64,000 nt of DNA from NCBI GenBank assembly GCA_046565505.1, contig JBKHYJ010000061.1:1-64000 (forward strand). The letters run 5' to 3'. The notes beneath the pieces were generated by a model. That model saw only the letters and a list, made by a program, of their open reading frames with translations. It did not search any database and was not told the DNA's origin. The first letter of the stretch is position 1. Every line of letters begins with the position of its first letter. Of this stretch, positions 34,935 through 44,658 are shown piece after piece. Source of the stretch: JBKHYJ01 sp046565505 (GTDB taxonomy: Bacteria > Acidobacteriota > Blastocatellia > UBA7656). The translations under genes and the position numbers were made by a program.

Positions 34935-37307
34935 ATGCAGGAAAAGAGAAGTATCTCACTCCCGTTAAAATCACAGGCCGGCACAAGCCGGCTGCGAGTT
35001 CTGTCTTGCCTGTCGCTTTTGTTTGCCCTCACGCTCGGGGATGTCGGGTATGCTTACTCGCTAGCCGACAGAGCGCATAACTCAAAAGTTAAGGCGGGCC
35101 GGGCGAAGCAATCACATCGGTCGCCTTCACGCAGCCTGCACGGCATAGTCACAATGGCCCCGTCGCGGCCGGGCAGAACGAAGGCTGAAGGTGATGATCT
35201 AAACGAATCATTCAAACCCTGGAGAGGAAAAATTTCGTTCGAGGAGGCCCAGAGCGTTAGCCCGCAAACCGAGGCGCAGCCTGACAGGTCTTTTACCGTC
35301 AACCTATCCGAGCTGGCAGGCAAGAAAGAGGGCATCCGGGAGGCGAGAATTGTCCCGGCCCCTATGCCCCTTTCAGATGCGCCGGGAAAGATAGATGAAG
35401 CACGCAAGCTTGACAGCACCCCGCCCGATGAGGCGCAGCCCCCATTGACCCCCCGCCCGCCGCCGGGCAAGGAGAATTTCGACCCCCAGGCCGATTATGG
35501 CCTGGCGGTGGCTCCTACACAGGTGATTCGCGCAATAGACTCTGATGGGTTTATCCCGCCCGATACTCAGGGCGCCGTCGGCCCTAACCACCTGCTTTCC
35601 GCCGCCAACGGTACGGTGCTGGCTCAGACGAGGTCGGGGGCCATCCTTCACGCCGTCTCGCTACAGCAATTCGTCGGCGAAACGGATGCTTTCGACCCCC
35701 GCGTAGTGTACGACCGGTATAACAATAAGTGGGTATTGGTCGCGGTCGCGCGCCGCCGCTCGGCGGAGGCCAGGATAATGTTTTGCTGGTCACAAACGAG
35801 CGACCCGACAGGGAATTGGGAGGTACGCTTTTACGACGTGGATTCAGCTAATCAGGTGTGGGCGGACTTCCCGCGCGTCGGGATCACTCAGGACAGGGTC
35901 ATCGTAACGTGGAGCGCCGTGCCTATCTCTGGCAGCAACTCCAGCCAGCGTATCTGGGTGTGGGATAGCCCCGGCGTCTATTCACAATCAGACCTAACTG
36001 CGAAAGGGTGGACGGACCAATCTGGTGCCTACCTCGTGCCGGCATACTCGCAAGATGCTACACCCGACATATGGATAGTGTGCAAGTGGAACCCTAATTT
36101 TGAAGGCGGCGGCTACCTCCGCATAGGTAAGATCACCGGGCCTTTCAACAATATGACGTATACCGACAAGGTTTCTTTCGCCCGATCTTTCACCTGGAAT
36201 CCCATAGATGGCCGCCTTAATTTAGCCCCGCAACTGGGCTCGGCCGCCAGGATTAATATTGGCGATGACAATGTGGCGAGCGTGGTATACCGGGGCGGCC
36301 AGCTGTGGTGCGCGCAGGCCGTGCTATCGACGAGCAGTCCTTCCACAAGCGGCGTATACTTCTGGCAGATATCTCCCGCCACGGGCGCCGTCGTGACTTC
36401 GCGCATCATCTATGGCCCTGAATACTGGCAATCGCACCCGAGTATAGCCGTTAACCGCAACAATGACGTGCTCATAGGCGCGTCATATTTCACGGCGGAC
36501 AGGTACGCTTCGGCGGTTTACTGGTACAAGGCGGCGGGGGGTGACTTTGAAGGGCAGATATTCGTGGGCGGGGAGGGCGGTTACGTGAACCTCGACAACC
36601 TGTCCCGCAACCGCTGGGGCGATTACAGCTCGACGCTCGTCGACCCTAACGACGACACTTCGTTTTGGACAATCCAGCAGTATGCACAGGCGGCAAGCTT
36701 CCAATCGAAATGGGGGACCGCCTGGGCAAAGGTGGGAGGCTCGCGCGAGGACGGAGGGGGGCTCGCGCCGGGCGCGCCCTCCAATCTTGTGGTGACGGAT
36801 ATAAACACCAATGACCTTGTGCTCAGATGGACGGATAACAGCAACAACGAGTCTGGTTTCAGGCTGGAAACGCTCGACGGCACTTCCTGGCGCGAATTCG
36901 GCACCACCAGTGCGAACGTGATGGCTGTAAGGGTCACAGGGCTTACAGCCGACACGTCATACAGATTCCGCATAAGAGCCTACAACGCTGCCGGCCCTTC
37001 GGCGTACTCAAATGAGGCCTCGGCTAGAACGTCGCTTGGTCTCTCCGCCCCGGTCGGCTTGCGCGCCACAAAGATTAAGAAGAAGGCGATAAGCATCGCA
37101 TGGCAAGACACGGCGTCAAACGAAACCAGGTATGAGGTGCTCCAGCGTGTGGGGGCGGCATTCTCGGTGATCGGGTCTCTGGGCGCGAACGCGAGCGCGG
37201 CGAAGGTAACCGGACTACAACGCCAGACTATTTATACTTTTGCCGTGAGGGCTTGTAACAGCGGCGGGTGTTCTAGCCAGTCAGAGGTTACTGCCGTAAC
37301 CCGGTAA
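34935..37307 (+). CDS. Large secreted protein with two C-terminal Fn3 domains
   Basis: Exported protein of 790 aa, function unknown. A signal peptide with a long charged n-region ends near residue 45 (VLSCLSLLFALTLGDVGYAYS). A Pro-rich spacer (about 130-190) precedes a large beta-rich region (about 195-600) with repeated W/G/D-containing strands that may be a propeller. Two fibronectin type III domains follow at about 612-700 and 701-790. GGAGG 6 bp before the ATG fixes the start. No catalytic motif is evident. Its codons look less GC-biased than its neighbours, and it splits the thyA-folA-dut group, which suggests a later insertion. Confidence 0.85.
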   Translation: MQEKRSISLPLKSQAGTSRLRVLSCLSLLFALTLGDVGYAYSLADRAHNSKVKAGRAKQSHRSPSRSLHGIVTMAPSRPGRTKAEGDDLNESFKPWRGKISFEEAQSVSPQTEAQPDRSFTVNLSELAGKKEGIREARIVPAPMPLSDAPGKIDEARKLDSTPPDEAQPPLTPRPPPGKENFDPQADYGLAVAPTQVIRAIDSDGFIPPDTQGAVGPNHLLSAANGTVLAQTRSGAILHAVSLQQFVGETDAFDPRVVYDRYNNKWVLVAVARRRSAEARIMFCWSQTSDPTGNWEVRFYDVDSANQVWADFPRVGITQDRVIVTWSAVPISGSNSSQRIWVWDSPGVYSQSDLTAKGWTDQSGAYLVPAYSQDATPDIWIVCKWNPNFEGGGYLRIGKITGPFNNMTYTDKVSFARSFTWNPIDGRLNLAPQLGSAARINIGDDNVASVVYRGGQLWCAQAVLSTSSPSTSGVYFWQISPATGAVVTSRIIYGPEYWQSHPSIAVNRNNDVLIGASYFTADRYASAVYWYKAAGGDFEGQIFVGGEGGYVNLDNLSRNRWGDYSSTLVDPNDDTSFWTIQQYAQAASFQSKWGTAWAKVGGSREDGGGLAPGAPSNLVVTDINTNDLVLRWTDNSNNESGFRLETLDGTSWREFGTTSANVMAVRVTGLTADTSYRFRIRAYNAAGPSAYSNEASARTSLGLSAPVGLRATKIKKKAISIAWQDTASNETRYEVLQRVGAAFSVIGSLGANASAAKVTGLQRQTIYTFAVRACNSGGCSSQSEVTAVTR

Positions 37308-37359
37308 ATCGGTTTGCCGGATTACAGGCCCCCTCAGGGACGCTTCATTGAGCAGTATT

Positions 37360-37387
37360 GAAAGGCGGGCGCTCTTGCCCGCCTTTC
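37360..37387 (+). terminator. Perfect stem-loop terminator
   Basis: An 11-bp perfect stem (GAAAGGCGGGC/GCCCGCCTTTC) with a 6-nt loop is followed by GATTT. It lies 52 bp after the secreted Fn3 gene. Confidence 0.75.
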
Positions 37388-37654
37388 GATTTACCCTCCA
37401 CTGATTACTGCAGTGGTATTAAGGTCTTAAATTATGGATTACTGCTGACGAATTCATTTATTATTGCAGTGGGTTCGGGTTGAGAGAAAGGAAAGACCGT
37501 GAATGCGTAATAGTTTTTTCAAGCGCCGGCGGGAGGCGGTGTGCCTGAGTGACGCCGCGCGAAAGAACCCAGGCTTTTTTCGCGGCCCCGTAAGACCGCC
37601 CTGTGGCGCTCAAGGGTACGAAGCCCGCCCGCGCATTCACGCCGAGGTGGAGGT
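37388..37654 (+). repeat. Intergenic region with short repeated elements before folA
   Basis: The AT-rich part (37395-37480) contains GATTACTGC twice (37403 and 37437), TGCAGTGG twice (37409 and 37465), and an imperfect palindrome CCACTG-N7-CAGTGG (37398-37416). These could be protein-binding sites or remnants of an insertion. I see no ORF, RNA gene or clear promoter. Confidence 0.45.
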
Positions 37655-38203
37655 GTGATTATATCTCTGCTCGTGGCAATGGATGAGAAGGGCGGGATCG
37701 GCAAGGACAATCATTTGCCCTGGCGGTTGTCTACGGACTTGAAAAGATTTCGGGAATTAACCCTGGGGCACCACATCCTCGTGGGGAGGAAAACTTTTCA
37801 GTCCATAGGCAGGCCCCTGCCCGGGAGGCAGACTGTCGTCGTCACTCGCGACGAAGGCTTCCGCCCCGAAGGGTGTCTTGTGGCCCGCTCAGTCGAAGAT
37901 GGCATACGGCTGGCGCGGGAGCGCGGGGAAAGCGAACTCTTCATTTGCGGGGGCGCGGAAATCTACGCCGGCTCATTGCGCGCGGCGGACCGGATGTACA
38001 TGACTCTCGTCCACGCGACGGTTGATGCCGATACTTTCTTCCCCGAGTGGGAGAGCGGTGAATGGGTAGAGCAGGAGGTAGCGCGTCACGAAGCGGACGC
38101 CAAGAATGAATTCCCATTCAGTTTCAAAGTGCTCACTAGGAAAGTCGCCGGCCGCGGGGCGCATAGAGAAGACGCGAACCTCCGAACAGGCTCCGAGAGC
38201 TGA
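37655..38203 (+). CDS. folA: Dihydrofolate reductase
   Basis: NADPH-dependent reduction of dihydrofolate to tetrahydrofolate, recycling the product of ThyA. At 182 aa it is slightly longer than typical (about 160) owing to a charged C-terminal tail. Visible family blocks are the N-terminal MDEKGGIGKDNHLPWRL (Met20-loop region with the substrate-binding acidic position), HHILVGRKTFQSIGRPLPGR (cofactor binding), and ICGGAEIY. The start is GTG at 37655 with GGTGGAGG before it. dut follows 72 bp later in the same direction, probably in the same transcript. Confidence 0.95.
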   Translation: MIISLLVAMDEKGGIGKDNHLPWRLSTDLKRFRELTLGHHILVGRKTFQSIGRPLPGRQTVVVTRDEGFRPEGCLVARSVEDGIRLARERGESELFICGGAEIYAGSLRAADRMYMTLVHATVDADTFFPEWESGEWVEQEVARHEADAKNEFPFSFKVLTRKVAGRGAHREDANLRTGSES

Positions 38204-38275
38204 TTCCGGGAGTCGGGCGTCGTCGCCCGATGGCAGGCATTCGCTTCCAGGAATGTGCGGATTGATACTACCGAT

Positions 38276-38731
38276 ATGGTTGAGCTGAAAATCAAGATGC
38301 TTGACGAGAGCTTGCCGACGCCGCGCTATCAGCACGAAGGCGACGCGGGCCTAGACCTGCCGAGCCGCGTGGATTTCGTGCTGGAGCCGGGCGAGCGGGC
38401 TACCATACCGACGGGGGTGGCCGTGGCGATACCTCGCGGGTACGCGGGATTCGTGCTGGTCCGAAGCGGGCTGGCTTCGCGACATGGCATATCCTGTGTG
38501 AACTCGCCCGGACTGATCGACGCAGGTTATCGCGGCGAGATAGCCGTGATAATGATCAACACGGATAAGCGCGAGCCGCTTCACATCAGGCGGGGCGACC
38601 GCATCGCGCAGCTAGTCGTTCAGAAGGTGGAAGAAGCCACTCTAATCAGAGTTGACGAGTTGGATGAAACGGCGCGCGGGGCGGGCGGCTTCGGCAGCAC
38701 GGGGAGGGCGGGCGGCCCGACGCGCGAGTGA
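38276..38731 (+). CDS. dut: dUTP diphosphatase (dUTPase)
   Basis: Trimeric nucleotidohydrolase that converts dUTP to dUMP, supplying ThyA and keeping uracil out of DNA. With ATG 38276 it is 151 aa, the usual size. All five trimeric-dUTPase motifs are present: DAGLDL, RSGLASRHG, the uracil-binding GLIDAGYRGE, RGDRIAQLV, and the C-terminal RGAGGFGSTG P-loop-like lid. An in-frame GTG at 38255 is an alternative start adding seven residues; ATG 38276 aligns better with the family N-terminus (VELKIKMLDESLPTP). Confidence 0.96.
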   Translation: MVELKIKMLDESLPTPRYQHEGDAGLDLPSRVDFVLEPGERATIPTGVAVAIPRGYAGFVLVRSGLASRHGISCVNSPGLIDAGYRGEIAVIMINTDKREPLHIRRGDRIAQLVVQKVEEATLIRVDELDETARGAGGFGSTGRAGGPTRE

Positions 38732-38968
38732 GCGCGGAGCCATTATTCGCCGTGCGGCGCGGCCGGAACGACCGGAACACGGGCGGGCGCCGGAAGGAGA
38801 AATTTATCAACGTTTACGCGACTTTCGGCGCAAAACCCGCAAGAATCTTTATTTCCTGAAGCTACCAAAATGTGAAATGCAGTTGACATTTCTGCTTGCC
38901 CGGACTGTTGCCGCTGGTAAACTGATACTGTATTCTTACACCAGCAGTTGAAAATAAGCGAGCAAACC

Positions 38969-39988
38969 ATGCACGATCTAATAATAGTAGGTGGCGGCCC
39001 GGCGGGCCTGTCGGCAGCCCTGTACGCAAAGCGGCGCGGACTCGATTATCTTGTGCTGGAGCGGGGCGCGATTGCCGACACGATCTATCATTACCCGATA
39101 GCCAGGCGCCTGTTTTCGACGTCGAATGAGGTGGAGCTTGAGCAAAGCGCTTTGCCGCGCGGCGCTAAGCCGACCCGTGAAGAAGTGCTCGCACACTACA
39201 CTAAGCTCCTCAGGCGAGAGCAGGTCGCCATTAATACTGGTGAAGACGTGCGGCGGGTGGCTCGTACGGGACGGAGTTTCCTGGTCGAGACGAATGAGGG
39301 CAGGTACGAGGGCCGCACGGTGTTGTTAGCCATTGGCGGATTCGGGATTCAGCGGAAGCTCGGCGTCGCGGGCGAATCGGAATCGCGAGTCTCTTATCAA
39401 TTCGTAGAGGCGCATCCCTACGCCATGAAGCGCGTGCTGGTCGTAGGCGGCGGCAACTCCGCCGCCGAAGCGGCATTGTACCTTTCAGAAGCGGGGGCCG
39501 GCGTCACGCTTTCAATTCGCCGCCGGTCGCTCGACCAGATGGTTGATTATGACAACATAGGCACGGCGGCGTCCAAGACAGCCGCTAAAATTAAGCCGTG
39601 GGTGCGCGAGCCACTTGAACGCGCGGTGGCAGAAGGGTTGATTGATATAATTCTAGCTTCGGAGGTGGCGGAGATTCGGCCCCGTAGCGTGCTTCTGCGC
39701 GTCATGAGCGGCGAGGGGGCGGAAATAATAGAGATCGAATGCCATCACGTTTTCGCCCTGATAGGCGCGGACCCTGATTTGCGCCTGCTACAGCAGGCGG
39801 GGGCCGAGATCGCTGCCGATGGCCGCCCGGTTTACACGCGCGAGTTCGAGACCACCGTGCCAGGCCTTTACGTGGCCGGGCACCTCACGCGCGAGCTGCA
39901 CATGAAAAACGCTATAGAGACCGGGCGGAAAGTTGTAGATCATATCGCGTCCAGAGTATTTGAAGAGAGCCTGACTTGTAACGTGTGA
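38969..39988 (+). CDS. YpdA-like FAD/NAD(P)-dependent oxidoreductase
   Basis: Flavoprotein of 339 aa with two Rossmann motifs: GGGPAGLSAA near the N-terminus for FAD and VVGGGNSAAEAALYL at about 160 for NAD(P)H. The block TIYHYPIARRLFSTSNEVEL is characteristic of the YpdA family, thioredoxin-reductase relatives that lack the CxxC pair and reduce bacillithiol disulfide in Firmicutes. The C-terminal ATG-like motif (VPGLYVAGHLTRE) is present. ATG 38969 is preferred to an upstream TTG at 38948. Substrate assignment is inference; no bacillithiol-synthesis gene is in the window. Confidence 0.85.
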   Translation: MHDLIIVGGGPAGLSAALYAKRRGLDYLVLERGAIADTIYHYPIARRLFSTSNEVELEQSALPRGAKPTREEVLAHYTKLLRREQVAINTGEDVRRVARTGRSFLVETNEGRYEGRTVLLAIGGFGIQRKLGVAGESESRVSYQFVEAHPYAMKRVLVVGGGNSAAEAALYLSEAGAGVTLSIRRRSLDQMVDYDNIGTAASKTAAKIKPWVREPLERAVAEGLIDIILASEVAEIRPRSVLLRVMSGEGAEIIEIECHHVFALIGADPDLRLLQQAGAEIAADGRPVYTREFETTVPGLYVAGHLTRELHMKNAIETGRKVVDHIASRVFEESLTCNV

Positions 39989-40039
39989 GCGGCGCTTTCA
40001 CGCCCGCCGCCCTCAGACATTTTAACTGGTAATCACGGG

Positions 40040-41917
40040 ATGTTTTTAGACGATTACGACCCCGGACGTGAAGAGGACGTCGAACGCGGCGCGGCCGACC
40101 GAGCCGTTGCCGTTGAAGACAACTCCCCGTCGCGTGAGGCCGCCGACGCGCATGTCTCTTCAGATTTACAGGAGGGCGCCGGCGCGCGGGCGAGGACTGC
40201 CGTAAGAAAATCCGTTGTCACGGGTTTAAGGGCCGGCCCGAAGGCTACACCCGCGCGCGGCGCCGGCCGCGCCGCGGGCCGCCGACTCGGGACCCGATGG
40301 TGGTTGATCGCCGCAGGCTCTGCCCTGCTGCTCACGATCCTTACGACGGCCGGCGTGTACCTGCTGACTAAGAAGCCTTCGACCGTTGACCAGCTTGTAA
40401 TACTGACCGTGCCATCGGGCGCGGAGATAAGTCTCGACGCTAAAAACTATGGGCATTCGCCCGTGAAACTGGAACAGCTCGCCATCGGCACGTACACGCT
40501 GACGATCAGCAAGGAGGGGTTCGAGCCCGTCGTTCAGGAGATCAACGTCGTCGAATCCGTGCCGCTCGAATTCAGGCTGAAGCCCATACCGCCATCCGAC
40601 AGTTTCGGCCTGTCCCCGGAGGAGGCGGTCAAGCAATACCAGTTGCAATCCGAGGAGGCTTTCGCGCGCGGGAATTACATGCTCGGCTATGAGGGCACGG
40701 CCCTTTACTACGCCGATTTAATCCCGACTTACGACCCCTCAAATCAATTCGCGTTAGAGATGCGCGAGCGCATCAGGAAGGCCGAGCACCAATTAGCCAG
40801 GGAGGCTATCGCCCGCGGCGACCTGGGGCAGGCGCAAGAGATTTATAACTCGCTCATCGAGAATTACCCGAAAGACGAAGAGGCGCGGGCGGCGGCCTCT
40901 AAACTGGAAAATCAACTGGCGTTGCGCCGCGGCGAGGTGCGCGACCTCGTGCGCAAGGCGGAGGAAGCCCTGCAAGCCGGCAACCTCATCGAGCCTTCGC
41001 GGACGAGCGCCTACTACTACTCGAAGCAGGCGCTCGCCATCGACAGGCTGAACGCGCAGGCGCGGGCCGTGCGGGATCAGGTGAAGAAGAAGCGCGCGGA
41101 AATGAGCGAGCAGGCGTTCGGGCGCGGCGATGTCGAGGCCGCGATCAAGCAGATGGAGCAGACCATCCAGCTCTTCCCCGACGACAAGCAGTTGCGCGGG
41201 CGGCTGCGCGAATTCATGGCTAACCAGAACACCGAAATATCTAAAGCGAGCGACTCGAATACGCGCCGCGAGCAGGGGCTTTATAAATACCGCCACGATG
41301 ATTTCGACGAGGCGATTCCAGACCTCGAATCCGCGATACTCAACGGGCGCGGCACGCCCGACGTCATATTCGCGCTCGCCCGCTCATATATGAAGATCGG
41401 CCAGCTCGACAAGGCCGCGAATTACTTTAATAAAGTGACGCCGTCCGGCGACGACTTATACCGCTCTTCAATCGCCGCGCTGGGCGACATAGCCAGGGAG
41501 CACGGCGATACGGCCGCGGCGCTCGACAGGTACAAAGAGGCGCGCCAGCTCGGCGGCAGCACCCTGTATTCGATAGCGACTCTCGACGACAAGATAGAGA
41601 AGATAGAAAAGAAACAGCGCGAGAAGGCCGCCGAACCGGTCCCGCTGGTGATCCGGGCCAAGCACATGCACGGCGGGGTGTTCGGCGGCTCGTGCGGCGG
41701 CACGCTATCAATCAACTCGACGGGCGTGCGTTACGACGGGAGCGAACACGTTTTCTCGTCCAACCTCGTCGGCGTCGGAGTCCGCATGACGAAGGACGAG
41801 TTGATCGTGAAGTTTCAAGATAAGCCCGAAAAATTCAAGGCCGCGAGGGCGGACGCGGAGCGGTTCAGCGAGACCCTCTCACGCTTCCAGCAGGCGTATT
41901 CGCCGATAAACAAGTAA
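40040..41917 (+). CDS. Membrane-anchored PEGA-domain and TPR protein
   Basis: A 625-aa protein of unknown role. A charged, probably cytoplasmic N-terminus (1-85) is followed by a membrane segment at about 90-112 (WWLIAAGSALLLTILTTAGVYLL), a PEGA domain (about 117-175, with VPSGAEISLDAKNYGHSP and GTYTLTISKEGFEP), and extended TPR repeats (about 195-550). A C-terminal beta-rich domain contains FGGSCGGTLSINSTGVRYDG. PEGA domains are surface or S-layer-associated modules and TPRs bind proteins, so an envelope scaffold is plausible. The upstream gap is only 51 bp, so co-transcription with the YpdA-like gene is possible. Confidence 0.85.
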   Translation: MFLDDYDPGREEDVERGAADRAVAVEDNSPSREAADAHVSSDLQEGAGARARTAVRKSVVTGLRAGPKATPARGAGRAAGRRLGTRWWLIAAGSALLLTILTTAGVYLLTKKPSTVDQLVILTVPSGAEISLDAKNYGHSPVKLEQLAIGTYTLTISKEGFEPVVQEINVVESVPLEFRLKPIPPSDSFGLSPEEAVKQYQLQSEEAFARGNYMLGYEGTALYYADLIPTYDPSNQFALEMRERIRKAEHQLAREAIARGDLGQAQEIYNSLIENYPKDEEARAAASKLENQLALRRGEVRDLVRKAEEALQAGNLIEPSRTSAYYYSKQALAIDRLNAQARAVRDQVKKKRAEMSEQAFGRGDVEAAIKQMEQTIQLFPDDKQLRGRLREFMANQNTEISKASDSNTRREQGLYKYRHDDFDEAIPDLESAILNGRGTPDVIFALARSYMKIGQLDKAANYFNKVTPSGDDLYRSSIAALGDIAREHGDTAAALDRYKEARQLGGSTLYSIATLDDKIEKIEKKQREKAAEPVPLVIRAKHMHGGVFGGSCGGTLSINSTGVRYDGSEHVFSSNLVGVGVRMTKDELIVKFQDKPEKFKAARADAERFSETLSRFQQAYSPINK

Positions 41918-42162
41918 ATCGCCGCCGCCTACCTGCGCGGGGAATTGACCGCCCGAATTTTTGATGTATAGTCGCTCATGTCACCGATCCGAAGGTGACG
42001 AACGAGCGAAATCGAAGCAAGCGCTCAAGCTTCCTTTAAGTAAAAAGAAGCGCCCTCGAATGAAAGCTCGCCGCGCCGCGACCTGGAAGGCATTAACGGC
42101 CTGTGACCGGGCCGCGCGCCAGTCAGTCGCGCCCGCCTTGAGCAACACGCGCCCCAGGTCAT

Positions 42163-43455
42163 CTACTGGCCGGCGTGCTCTGAGATGAGGCGAGACATTT
42201 CTTCGCTCGCTTCGGCGGGGAAACACACCCTGTCGATGCGGTAGCCGCGCATCCCCCGCACGACTTCCGACACTTCGCTGATCTCGCGTATCGCAGAGTG
42301 GGGGCCGCCCGTCTCGATGTAGATCAGACTCTTTGGGTCGCCCACCACGGGCGAGTAGTAGCCGTAATAAGGGATGTCCGAGGCGCGGTCCATGATGAGA
42401 TAATAACGCGGGTCGAAGCCCGCGCGGCGGATCACTTCCTGCGCGCTCGCCAGAAAACTCTCGGCCCCGCCGGCCCCCAGGTCCAGGTCCGCCGCCTTGA
42501 ACAGCCTTCTGTGTATGAAACGCGACGCGAGGTCTGAAAGCAGGGCGTCTTTGTCGCGAGACCACTGCTTCAGGTGGAACGTCAGGTCGGCGTCGTCGAG
42601 CTGGAGGTATTCGCCCGTGCTCACTTCCTCGCCCATCAACATCTTCTCGAACGCAGACCCCCGCAGGCGAAACTCCAACTCGTCCCGCTCGATTAATTCG
42701 CGCGCGCGCTTGAGCGTAGACACCAGCACCGCCTCCGCGGACCTCAGCGTGCGGTGGAAGTAGACCTGCCTGAACATGTAGTAGCGCGCCTGAAGGTACT
42801 CTTCTATCGCGTAAAGCCCTTTGGACTCCACGTACACGCGGTCCGAACGCTCGTCGATCTTCAGCGCGTGCAACACCCACTCCGAATCGTATATCCCGTA
42901 CTTCGCCCCCGTCATCAGGCTGTCGCGCAGCAAGTAATCCATGCGGTCGCAGTCCAGCTGTGACGAGACGAGCTGCGAAATGAAGGCGGGCGAGTAGTCG
43001 TGCCTGTAGAGCGAAGCGAGCTTCGCGGGGAGTCGTTCGTCGTAGTCGCGCAGGATGCGGTAGACCTCGGTGCCTTCGTCCAACACTATGCGGCGCGTCC
43101 AGTCTTCATGGTGGAACCGGAACACCTTCTCTATGACGTGCGAGAACGGGCCATGCCCCAGGTCGTGTAGCAGCGCGCCCGCCCTGCCGACCGCGCGCGC
43201 CTCTTCGCTGATCGTGTGATGAGCGCCCAGCAGATTCAGCGTGCGAGTCATCAGGTGCATCACCCCTATGGAGTGCGTGAACCTGCTGTGCTCCGCGCCC
43301 TGGTAGGTGAACATGGCGATCCCGAGCTGCTTTATGCGGCGCAGCCTCTGGAACTCGGACGAGTCTATCAGCCCGACTATCAGCCTGTCGTCGGGCAGCG
43401 ACTCGTCTAATGAGATGATGTTATGGAGAGGGTCGCGGTAATTTCGTTGAGCCAA
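42163..43455 (-). CDS. HD-domain phosphohydrolase (dGTPase/SAMHD1-like superfamily)
   Basis: Metal-dependent phosphohydrolase of 430 aa. The H...HD...D metal signature is complete: HSRFTHSIGV (about 57), LLHDLGHGPFSH (about 96-107) and SQLDCDRMDYLLRD (about 175). The N-terminal DPLHN and FQRLRRIKQLG blocks match the widespread HD protein family that includes YwfO/dGTPase-like enzymes and SAMHD1. Substrates could be dNTPs or other phosphomonoesters; sequence alone does not decide. It is transcribed opposite to the PEGA-TPR gene and followed on the same strand by no close gene. Confidence 0.9.
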   Translation of the reverse strand: MAQRNYRDPLHNIISLDESLPDDRLIVGLIDSSEFQRLRRIKQLGIAMFTYQGAEHSRFTHSIGVMHLMTRTLNLLGAHHTISEEARAVGRAGALLHDLGHGPFSHVIEKVFRFHHEDWTRRIVLDEGTEVYRILRDYDERLPAKLASLYRHDYSPAFISQLVSSQLDCDRMDYLLRDSLMTGAKYGIYDSEWVLHALKIDERSDRVYVESKGLYAIEEYLQARYYMFRQVYFHRTLRSAEAVLVSTLKRARELIERDELEFRLRGSAFEKMLMGEEVSTGEYLQLDDADLTFHLKQWSRDKDALLSDLASRFIHRRLFKAADLDLGAGGAESFLASAQEVIRRAGFDPRYYLIMDRASDIPYYGYYSPVVGDPKSLIYIETGGPHSAIREISEVSEVVRGMRGYRIDRVCFPAEASEEMSRLISEHAGQ

Positions 43456-43565
43456 CGTCAGCCCCTGCCGAGTTACGGTTGTTCAGTCACCTGGATATTA
43501 TCATGTCCCGAACGGCAGGGGCGCCCGGCGGCGGCCCGCCCCGAGTCGAGGTCAACGGGAGCGGC

Positions 43566-44465
43566 TCAGCGCCGGTTCTGGCTCGAAAGGCCCTGATAAA
43601 GGGTCTGTATCCAGACGGGAGTTTTGATGAAGCCCGTGCCCCAGCTATTCCACTTCTCGGGCAGCCCTTCGGCTTTGATCTGGTCCAGGCTTTTGCCCGC
43701 CTTCATCCGCTCGCGGACTATGCCCGTCGTTTCCACGAGCATCCGGTGGAAGTTTTTCAGGTCGGCGACGCTCGCCAGCGGGCCGTGGCCCGGGATGATC
43801 TTCGCGTCGGCGGGTATCTTCGCGATGACCGACTCGACGTTCCGTGCGTAGCCTTCAACGTCCCCGCCGCTCGCGAGGTCGATGAATGGGAACATGCCGT
43901 TAAAGAAGTCGTCGCCCATGTGGACCACGTTCGAGCGCGTGAAGAAGATCACGCTGTCGCCGTCCGTGTGACCGTGCGGGTAGTGAAGCACGCGAATCTC
44001 TTCGCCGTTGAAATGGACCGATAGCGACTGGTCGAACGTGATGACCGGCAGCGCCTCTTTCGGGGACGCGGGCGTCTCCCTGCCCTCGGCCTTCAGCTCA
44101 CCCGCGAGCCTCTTGCGCACGTTGTCGTGTGCGATGATGGGCGCTTCGGGGCCGAACTCCTTATTGCCGCCCGTGTGGTCGCCGTGCCAGTGCGTGTTGA
44201 GCACGTACTTCAGTTTGCCCTCGCCGAGCTTCTTGAGCGCGGCGCGGATCTTATCCGCGAGCGGCGCGAATTGATCGTCAACTATTAGTATTCCGTCGGC
44301 CCCGACCGAAACTCCTATGTTGCCCCCGGAGCCTTCGAGCATGTGGATGTTGCCCGCGACGTGAGTCGCTTTAATCTCCACTTTGGAGAGGTCCTGTTGG
44401 GCCCGCGCCCCGGCTGCTTGCAGGCAGAGCAGGGTCGAGAATGCGAACAGCAAGAAACGTTTCAT
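43566..44465 (-). CDS. Secreted metallo-beta-lactamase-fold hydrolase
   Basis: Exported zinc hydrolase of 299 aa. A signal peptide (MKRFLLFAFSTLLCLQAAGARA) fixes the start at 44465, preceded by CAGGAGG. Zinc ligands are HWHGDH (HxHxDH), a downstream His in HYPHGHTDGDS, and a final His in IIPGHGP. This set is typical of periplasmic MBL-fold enzymes of broad function. Some such proteins are annotated near beta-lactamase class B, but resistance activity cannot be claimed from sequence. An in-frame upstream ATG at 44513 adds residues before the signal and is unlikely. Confidence 0.92.
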   Translation of the reverse strand: MKRFLLFAFSTLLCLQAAGARAQQDLSKVEIKATHVAGNIHMLEGSGGNIGVSVGADGILIVDDQFAPLADKIRAALKKLGEGKLKYVLNTHWHGDHTGGNKEFGPEAPIIAHDNVRKRLAGELKAEGRETPASPKEALPVITFDQSLSVHFNGEEIRVLHYPHGHTDGDSVIFFTRSNVVHMGDDFFNGMFPFIDLASGGDVEGYARNVESVIAKIPADAKIIPGHGPLASVADLKNFHRMLVETTGIVRERMKAGKSLDQIKAEGLPEKWNSWGTGFIKTPVWIQTLYQGLSSQNRR

Positions 44466-44658
44466 CTGTCGGCCTCCTGTCAGTAGTCGGCGGTGATCCC
44501 GCACCCGACACACTATAACGCATCGGGCGCCGCATCTCGAACGCCGGCAGTGCTCGAATTAATCAATGACGATATCATCCAAATCATCTGCCCGGCCTCG
44601 GGCGACCGCGGTGGCGCTGAGAGCCTGGGCGCTCCGGGCCGGGGGCGGATAGCACCGG

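Noticed and set aside
41961..42188. Short Lys/Arg-rich open frame after the PEGA-TPR gene
   Set aside because: No ribosome site, biased composition, and overlap with the 3' end of the HD-domain gene on the other strand.
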